A DNA stretch of 64,000 bases from Hydractinia symbiolongicarpus. Its lineage: Eukaryota; Cnidaria; Hydrozoa; Anthoathecata; Hydractiniidae. Of the stretch, positions 56,442-64,000 are shown piece by piece. The position numbers and the translations under genes are program-made. The notes beneath the pieces were generated by a model, which did no database searches, was not told the DNA's origin, and worked only from the letters and a program-made list of their open reading frames with translations. The DNA is taken from contig NC_079887.1 in assembly GCF_029227915.1 (NCBI RefSeq), forward strand, positions 10,788,001 to 10,852,000, read 5' to 3'. Position 1 is the first letter of the stretch, and each line of letters opens with the position of its first letter.

Positions 56442-58587
56442 CTAGCCGGGAGACCCGGCGTCGAAACGCCGGGTTAAGCCACAAGTAACTGTTGTTGAAC
56501 GCCTTGAGGAGCGCTTAATAAGAACCGCAAACTGTGCAACCCGGTGAGGTGGAGCGCTTTAGTACGGGTATGCAGTATGTCGTAAATCAAGTGAAGGGCA
56601 CACACCATTGCAGTGTTGCGACTGTAAGATATTTAAAAAAAAAAAATTTCCCGCAACAAAAGCTGAATTAAAACAGTTTACAAACCGTTGTTACTCGGCC
56701 ATAGCAAAAACAATTGGGCAATATTATTTTATTTTGCGGAATAAGTTTCCGTAAAAGTTCAAAACTTAATCATGACAGTGGGCCGACAACGCATAATACC
56801 CTTTTCATAAAAAACTTTACTGCAATTTCAGTTTAACTTAAAACACAGGAAAAATCCAGTCGTTACCCCATAAAAAAACTAAAAAAACTCCATAATTGGA
56901 GTGCTCTAGTACAGGTATGCAGAATATGTTGTGAATTGAGTAAAGCTCACACAACATTATAGTGTTTCGGTTGTAATGTACTTTTTAAAATATATGTATA
57001 TATATATAACTTTACTGCAACTTTAACCGAAATAAAAACACAGTTTACAACTTGTTGTTACCCCGTCATAAGAAAAGAAAATAGTCAATATTATTTTATT
57101 TTGCGGAGTACATTTCAGTAAACCTTAACAAATTAATCATGACACCGGACTGAGCACTTAGTACAGGTAAATGGTGTCACACATGCGTTATAACCATAAT
57201 AGCCTTTTCCCCAAAAAACTTATCGCAACTTCAATTTAAATAAAAAACACACAAAACACCCTGTTGTTAACACCAGGTTGAATGTTTATTGCAGGTAAAA
57301 AAACTTTATCACAACGGATTAAATAAAAACACGGAAAAAGCCCGTCATTAACACCAGGCTGAGCACTTAACATGTAAATTGTGTCATACATGAGCATAGG
57401 GGTAATACCATTTTCCAAAAATCCTTATCGCTTCGGTTTTAAAAGAAATCAGTGAACAGCCTGGCATTAACCCGGTTCAGTTTAAAAAATTACTCAGCAA
57501 TTTTATTTTGCATAATAAATTTTTAAATCAGTAATAAAAGTGGCCGCTGCCAACTGCATTTAGCATAAGAATTGTTAAGAATTGTGGCGCCGTAGATTAG
57601 TGGTTATAGCTCTCGTACTCTGTGCGGGAGACCGGGTTCGATTCCTCTTGACGGCGATTCAACATGGGCGAGTGAATGTTACCATAGCCCTGGGTTAACC
57701 CAAGCCATGTGAGGGAAATTGGGAAGATGGCACACTGTGTGGGCCGTTGGATGTTGCCGGGAGTGGCCTAGTAGAGTGCGGGCCCTAATTGGGTCTGCGT
57801 CGCTCAAAATGAGCGTTAAATACTGAAGGACTCTCCATCTAAGCCATGGCCCCTCCTGAAAATAATAGACAGGGTATATCCCTCAATATTTGTGAGGCTA
57901 GCCATGTAAAATATGCACATCTATCTATCTATCTGTTGCAGCCAAACTGCATTTGGCTACTTTCACTTGCAGCCAAACTGCATTTGGCTACTTTCACTTT
58001 TTAGCAGGATGTAGCTAAAAGAGGAGCTAGCTAGGTAGACCCAACTTCAACATAAAAATAAATAATAATATACCAAACTGAATAAAAACTTTAAAAGTAT
58101 AGGAATAAATAAAGCTAGCTATAGCTAGCTGCCTCAAAATGTACGTTTTGTAGCTAGCCAAAAACTTAAAATTGGTTTGTTTAAGATTTATACGTAGCTA
58201 GAAAACGTGATGAAATATTCACCTTAACATGTGAAAACAAACTAAATAATCCTATAGGATAAAAAGTACTCAGAAGAAATAAGGAGGATTGAAAGGAAAC
58301 CTACAAACTTCACACCATCACTTCCAAACCAAAATGGCCTTCGTAGGGGTAGCATGTTTCCTCCCGTCGGCATGTTGATGCCGCGAAGCACTTGGATTGG
58401 TCATTAGTGAAAATGGAGCCTCGTGATTGGTTTATTACAATGAGCGGCAAAGCAAGGCCGGTAAAAAAACGGGGTCTGCCGGGGATTCGAAATAAAGCTG
58501 CAGGGCCGCAGGGATTTTCGGCGGGTCTCGCTACTTGCTCTGCCATGTTGCGCAGAGACAGACAGACGACGGCTATTATTATAGAGA
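56442..58587 (-). mobile_element. Long-type (B) Helitron carrying a SINE insertion
   Basis: Plus-strand left end ctagccgggagacccggcgtcgaaacgccggg (3' terminus and hairpin), right end ggctattattatagaga. It has the diverged internal subrepeats of the family and a tRNA-headed SINE near its middle. The part from 57960 to the right matches the degenerate copy at 5340-5905. It directly continues the array on both sides. Confidence 0.8.
57587..57935 (+). mobile_element. tRNA-derived SINE with (ATCT)n tail
   Basis: Head 57587-57657 looks like a tRNA: gcgccgt against acggcga, tagtggttatagc (A-box region) and gggttcgattcc (B-box). An unrelated body of about 260 bp follows (starting ttcaacatgggcgagtgaat), ending in a short atct repeat at 57918-57934. 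This head differs from the D-repeat heads. The body is GC-richer than its surroundings. SINEs are transcribed by Pol III and moved by LINE enzymes. Confidence 0.75.
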
Positions 58588-59329
58588 CTAGTCGTTAACC
58601 CGTGGAAAAATCCACGGAGTCTCCCGTCCTTTATATATCGCATTTCGTGTTTCTGTAACAGGATGCGGTTTTCGCGGACAGACAGACAAAATACGGCTAT
58701 TATTAAAGAGACTAGCCGTTAACCCGTGGAAAAATCCACGGGGTCGCCTGTCCTTTATATATCGCATTTCGTGTTTCCGTAACAGGGCGCGGCTTTCGCG
58801 GACAGACAGACAAAATACGGCTATTATTAAAGAGACTAGTCGTTAACCCGTGGAAAAATCCACGGGGTCACCCGTCCTTTATATATCGCATTTCGTGTTT
58901 CTGTAACAGGACGCGGTTTTCGCGGACAGACAGACAAAATACGGCTATTATTAAAGAGACTAGCCGTTAACCCGTGGAAAAATCCACGGGGTCGCCCGTC
59001 CCTTATATATCGCATTTCGTGTTTCTGTAACGGGACACGGTTTTCGCGGACAGACAGACAAAATACGGCTATTATTAAAGAGATAGCCGTTAACCCGTGG
59101 AAAAATCCACGGGGTTGCCCGTCCTTTATATATAGCATTTCGTGTTTCTGTAACAGGACGCGGTTTTCGCGGACAGACAGACAAAATATGGCTATTATTA
59201 AAGAGACTAGTCGTTACCCGTGGAAAAATCCACGGGGTCGCCCGTCCTTTATATATCGCATTTCGTGTTTCCGTAACAGGACGCGGTTTTCGCGGACAGA
59301 CAGACAAAATACGACTATTATTAAAGAGA
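58588..59329 (-). mobile_element. Head-to-tail array of six near-identical short Helitrons
   Basis: Units of 123-124 bp at 58588-58711, 58712-58835, 58836-58959, 58960-59083, 59084-59206 and 59207-59329. Uniform length and very few differences show recent amplification, in contrast to the varied units at 55108-56441. One boundary (59083/59084) has lost the C of CTAG. Confidence 0.9.
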
Positions 59330-60874
59330 CTAGCCGGGAAACCCGGCGTCAAATCGCCGGGATGAGCCACAAGTAACTGTTGTTGAACGCCCTAAGGATC
59401 GCTTGAAAAGAACTGCAAACTGTGCGACACAGTCAGGTGGAGCGCTTTAGTACAGGTATGCAGTATTTCGTAAATCAAGTGAAGCGCACACACCATTATA
59501 GTGTTGAGACTGTAACATATTTTTTAAAAAATAACTTTCCCGCAACAAAGACTGAAATAAAAACACAGTTTACAACCGTTGTGACTCTGTCACAGCAAAA
59601 ACAATCGGTCAATATTATTTTATTTTGCGGAATAAGTTTTTGTAAAAGTTAAAAAATTAATCGTGTCACCGGACTGAGCGCTTAGTACAGTTAAACGGTG
59701 TTACACAGGTGTATAGGGATAACACCCTTTTGAAAAAAACTTTCTTGCAGACTCTATTTAAATGAAAACACAAGAAACACTCCTTCGCTTCTTGCACAGG
59801 GCTAAGCGGTTAGTCCAGGCAAACATTGTTGGACATTCGTACAGGCGTGATTCCCAAGAAAGTTTAAAAATTAATTGTCACAGTGGGATGAGCCGCATAG
59901 GCGTAACAGCCTTTTCCAAAAAACAGGCTATTGTTAACACTGAGCTGACGGCTTAGTACAGTTAAACAGATGTGAACAGTACCCTTCTCCAAAATAACTT
60001 TATCACAACTTAGGTTTAAATGACAACACAGGAAACAGCCTGTCATTACCCCTCCAGCTAAAGCAATTGCTCAGCCATTTTATTTGCAAAAAATTATCAA
60101 AGGAAAATAATTAAAGACGTAGCTACCTAGCTAAACTGCATTTAGCATAAGATTTATTGCTGAGAATATTGCGATATTGATAGCCAAACTGAATTTTTAT
60201 ACTCTCACTTTTTAGGTAAATATATGAGATAGATAAATGGCTATATCCTCGACATAAAAATAGATGTTGGGTTGGAGAAAAACCTCTTATACCAAACAAA
60301 ATTAGTAAAAAGTAAGGCTATTAGCTAACTAGATTTGTACCTCGCCTAAAAAACGTGACATTATATTTATCTTAGCATGTAAAAACATATAGAAAACAAA
60401 TGTTACAAAAATGAAAGTATCAGAAAGGAAATATAAAGCAAACAGTTAAAAAACTTTTCTTTCCCCAGCAATGAGTTGACTCAATCTGCTTGCCAAATGT
60501 CGGACCGATAACGTAAAAATTGTTGCTAAAAAATATAAAAAGCTTTAGTTTCCGATTGGTTATTTATATTTTTTTCTTTAAAGAAACATATACATGGTCG
60601 TTCAGCATATATATTTTTTTATATATATGCTGAACGACCATGTATATGTTTTTTTAAAGTATTAACATACGTTCACATGAACATGTCATTTAAAAAGTTG
60701 GTCATTTATATAAAATTCCGCTCCTGATTGGACCAGCGGGAACCCGTCCCTGTGCAAGCGGGGGCCCGACGAGTTTTCGTCCCTGCGCTAGTGGGCTAGT
60801 ATTTCGTGCGTGGTTAACACAAGTCGCTTTTGACGCACGAACAGACAGACGGAATACGGCTATTATTAAAGAGA
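59330..60874 (-). mobile_element. Long-type (B) Helitron
   Basis: 1545 bp. Plus-strand left end ctagccgggaaacccggcgtc with hairpin, right end acggctattattaaagaga. It contains the family's internal subrepeats and a perfect 31-bp-arm palindrome near its 5' part (60584-60651). Confidence 0.85.
60584..60651. repeat. Perfect palindrome, 31-bp arms
   Basis: Arm 60584-60614 (aaacatatacatggtcg...) is matched exactly in reverse complement at 60621-60651 with a six-T loop. It lies inside a long-type Helitron and is absent from the other copies, so it is an insertion or local inverted duplication. Confidence 0.92.
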
Positions 60875-61223
60875 CTAGTAGTTGCCCGTGGAAAAATCCA
60901 CGGGTTCGCCCGTCCTTTTTATACCGCATTGCGTGCGTCTCGCTACCTGCGCAGCTAAGCTACCATTTTGCGTGACAGACGGACGGACGGACGGACGGAC
61001 GGACGGACGGACAGACATATAAGGGCATTATAATATAGATAGTCGTTAGCCCGTGGAAAAATCCACGGGGTCGCCCGTCCTATAAATTAACCCGTTGCAA
61101 CAAAGTGGACAGAAATATATCACATTTGATAATCGTGCGCATTTTAAAAATTTCGTGTCTCCGTTACTGGACACGGCTTTCTCGGACACACAGACAGACA
61201 GACGACGGCTATTATTAAAGAGA
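60875..61223 (-). mobile_element. Last two short Helitrons of the minus-strand array
   Basis: 60875-61039 is an A' variant with a gacg/gacggac microsatellite run (about 60977-61015) where other copies have gacagacagac. 61040-61223 is an A unit lacking the first C of CTAG. After 61223 unique sequence resumes. Confidence 0.82.
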
Positions 61224-63115
61224 TTGTGATAAATATTCATAATATATATAGTGGTTTTATTGTCACAGTGTTAGTTACCTGACAATGTAGGAGTTTTTAT
61301 TTACAAAAATCTATGTTTTATTTTAATAATATGAACTGTGTATTCTTAAAAAAAAGGTGCAATGTTACTCATACTGCTTATTCTCTGATCAAATGTAAAA
61401 ATTTATTTAAATAAGGATCTACAAGTGAAAGTTACTTTCGTTGATTTTTTTTATTATTATTAGAGACATTAAAATCTTCCGATCGTATATTTTGTCATAA
61501 CGAAACTCAATATGTCTAAAACGTAAAAATATTATAATTAAATTGTCACCTTGAATAGTGATATGATCACCTAATATTATCTGATGGGAGTCCTTATCGA
61601 CTTCCTGAAAGATATGGCTCCACATTCATTTAACTTTAGCTGTTTTTATGAATAAAAACAAATCATAAAAATGACGAGTTTTATTTTTTATAGTGTCAAA
61701 ATTGCAGGAAAATACTTATTTTAAAAAATCATGAATTTCAATATAAGTAAACTTTTTGACGATTGATAGAAATGTTGACGAGTCTTCTCAGATGAAAACC
61801 AAGCTTTAATAAACTAGTGATTTATAAGTATTAGTTCTCACTAGAGTAATTTAGTATCATTTTGTAATGGAGATATCGTGTACCTACTTCATCCCTAATG
61901 ACGTTTGAGATATTTTAATGTGTTAATGAATGCTATACTTCTGTTACACTTCCTACAAAGGTGATCCCACAATAATTAAAATTAGTAGCTGTCAGTAGCT
62001 GTCAGAGACAAAACGTCTTTCTTTTTATTAAATTAAGAAATTTGAAATTTGGTAATTACTCAATTAGAAGATTTTATCCTACCTAAATAGCTTGCCATGT
62101 TTTTTATGAATGTTCGTTTGTCACATTCACATTTGAATAAAGGAACCTACTTTGGTAGGCTTCTTCTGTCCCAGCGCATGCGCAAAAGATTAGATAATAA
62201 ATACAGTAAACATATATGATTATCCTGGAATGGTTAAAATGGTTTTTCTACGACTTTATAGAAAATAGAAAAAAACTTAAAAGGAAAACATCATTCACAA
62301 TAGAAACAGGCCACAGACAGGCAAACAAGCTTGCGAAACCGTCTTCAAACTCTGATATTCTGACACCCATTCCCTTTTTCGCGCTCGCACCGCTTTTAAG
62401 ATTTATCTTTCCACGAGAGTATGCAATTTAAAGCTTAAACTATTTTTAGAAGAAAACATTTTTTATTATTATCTAGGGCTACACATAAAAAGATTTAAAA
62501 ACAGGTATTTTTGCTTAGACCTTTAGAACTTATAAGAAAATGATTAGTATGTCTCTAACCTAATTATTAAAATGAATCCACAGGTTCACCCGTCAGCAAA
62601 TTATTTAGTCAGTTAGAACCCAAAGAATCGCTCCACGCAGCCACGTTTAACGGATCAAGCGCGGGTATTTTTAGTATTTTGTGCATTTCTGTACGCTTGT
62701 AAGCATTACCTCGCGGGGGTTCAAATAAGGCTGTTACCGTAGACATAAATGCAGTAAAAAAGTAAAATATAGTTACGGGGATATGATCAATTGCAAATTT
62801 TGCATATTTTTATGTATGAAGGTTGGGTTAGGTCTGTTCTTACTATGAATAAGAACCGGCTAATATATACCGGTTCTATAAATTTATCACAATCCTGGTA
62901 ACATAGAGTGTCATATTAAATACTGGACACAGTTTTTATTTTTTTCTAACTAAATTTCCAATAGCAAGCATACACAACTTGGACTTGTTGGCATTGAAAA
63001 CATTATGAATAGTTTTTTATTCACCATTAAAAATTTATTTTAACACATGCTAAAAGCAACTTTTGATACAACAATGCATATAAAGATTCAAAAATTCAAA
63101 TTTACTTTCAGCATT
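61224..63115. other. AT-rich DNA with no recognised gene
   Basis: No coding chain or element boundary recognised. A small hairpin (agaaccgg / ccggttct, about 62850-62876) is the only structure noted. It may be intron of the mosaic gene or intergenic. Confidence 0.4.
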
Positions 63116-63119
63116 TTAA

Positions 63120-63864
63120 CCCTATTCGGTCCGGGGTTTTTCGAACATACTATGACCGGGGGGGGGGGGGGGGCGGATTCCGCCCCCCCTCAATAACTTT
63201 TCATAGGGTAGTTCAAATTGAATCAAACTTGGCACACATATATTACGTCATAAAAGGAACAAAATGGCGCCAATAAACTTTTGCTTGCGTCAGCACATTT
63301 TCTGTGACGTCATCAGAAGCTTGAAAATTGTTAAAAATGCCACTATCTGCTTGAAATATAATTACTTTTGTTCTAGAGCGAATTTTTACATTCTGTTTGA
63401 AGTTTCTGAAAGCTAAAAAGTTATTTAACATATCTTCCGGTTTTTACATGGATCGTATAAAAAATTGCCATAAATTGCCCGAAAATCCGTTTTTTTCCGA
63501 TTTTCGGGTAAAATACGACAAAATCGGGAAATCGGATTAGTCACGTGCTCAAATTATTCAAAATGATTCTTCTTGATGAAACAAAGTTGTGTTGCAAGTT
63601 TCAAGTTCTAAGGATAATCCTAACAGGAGTTATTATATTTTCCCCATTATAAGGATTTCATAGAGATTTTTAGGGGTAGTTTCGAGTAATGGCCAATATC
63701 AAAGCCTCTGAAAGGTATGGGACCTAAAAAATTAGCATGCAGGTGTCTAATAGATAAATGTTGAAACTCAGTAAGTATCATAGCCATATAACAAAGCAAT
63801 CAGGAGTTATTAAAAAAAAACCGTCAGGGGGGGCGGAATCCGCCCCCCCCCGGACCGAATAGGG
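63120..63864. mobile_element. piggyBac-type MITE flanked by TTAA
   Basis: Terminal inverted repeats CCCTATTCGGTCCGGGG at the left and the exact complement at the right, with TTAA at 63116-63119 and 63865-63868. TTAA duplication and CCC-initial ends are the mark of piggyBac elements. The 745-bp element is non-autonomous. Inside each end is a second inverted pair (G run followed by cggattccg / cggaatccg). The left G run is about 16 bases long. Confidence 0.82.
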
Positions 63865-64000
63865 TTAAAGCTTCGCAAAATTAGGGGATTTTTGTTTACT
63901 TGATACAATTTACAAAGTTCTTGCCCCTACTTTCTACTGTACTATTATTAAAAACCCTTGAATTACAGCACTGCTTAAATGACTAATCTTTAGTAGAATC

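Noticed and set aside
55108..61223. CRISPR-like array of regularly spaced repeats
   Set aside because: Units contain defined Helitron 5' and 3' ends and vary in length, there are no unique spacers, and the genes around are eukaryotic with introns.

Overview
The window looks like animal nuclear DNA, most likely from a cnidarian and plausibly a hydrozoan. Genes have GT-AG introns, non-coding DNA is very AT-rich, a matrix metalloproteinase carries a ShKT tail, and a large secreted mosaic protein combines NIDO, Kazal, lectin-like, C-type lectin, EGF and D8C-like modules. The species call is inference. Host content is modest: the last two exons of a gamma-glutamyltransferase (745-1675, +), a tRNA-Gly (6891-6961, -), a six-exon metalloproteinase (35626-39122, +), and at least 17 exons of the mosaic gene (41973-54007, -), whose first exons were not found. 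All exon joins below were worked out by hand from reading frame, splice signals and phase.

Mobile DNA fills most of the rest. Short non-autonomous Helitrons start TCTCTATAATAATAGCC, end CTAG, and carry a hairpin just before the 3' end. They sit head to tail with no spacer: a plus-strand array at 8461-32365, a minus-strand array of 18 units at 55108-61223, and smaller groups near 5.1, 41.6 and 46.2 kb. They come in a short type (about 100-200 bp, two variants) and a long type (about 1.5-1.7 kb without insertions).

The 8.4-32.4 kb region is a set of nested insertions. A long Helitron (10298-32207) was split at a TA by a pogo/Tigger transposon (10951-31142). The transposase is on the minus strand in three exons, and its second intron is now about 18 kb. 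That intron holds a second minus-strand gene with a HIRAN-like domain. The HIRAN-like gene was split by a composite repeat present as a 2174-bp tandem duplication. A coding Helitron lies inside that repeat region: a 2A motif, an OTU protease domain, HUH Rep and PIF1 helicase (17533-24185), broken by a 2-nt frameshift just after the two catalytic tyrosines. Downstream are minisatellites and a hidden three-exon gene for a 100-residue RGG-tailed protein (27163-28026).

Other elements are a decayed DDE transposase (about 3952-4918), tRNA-headed repeats, a tRNA-derived SINE inside a Helitron (about 57587-57935), and a piggyBac-type MITE flanked by TTAA (63120-63864). Several near-perfect palindromes and a TTC/GAA tract of about 78 units are also present.
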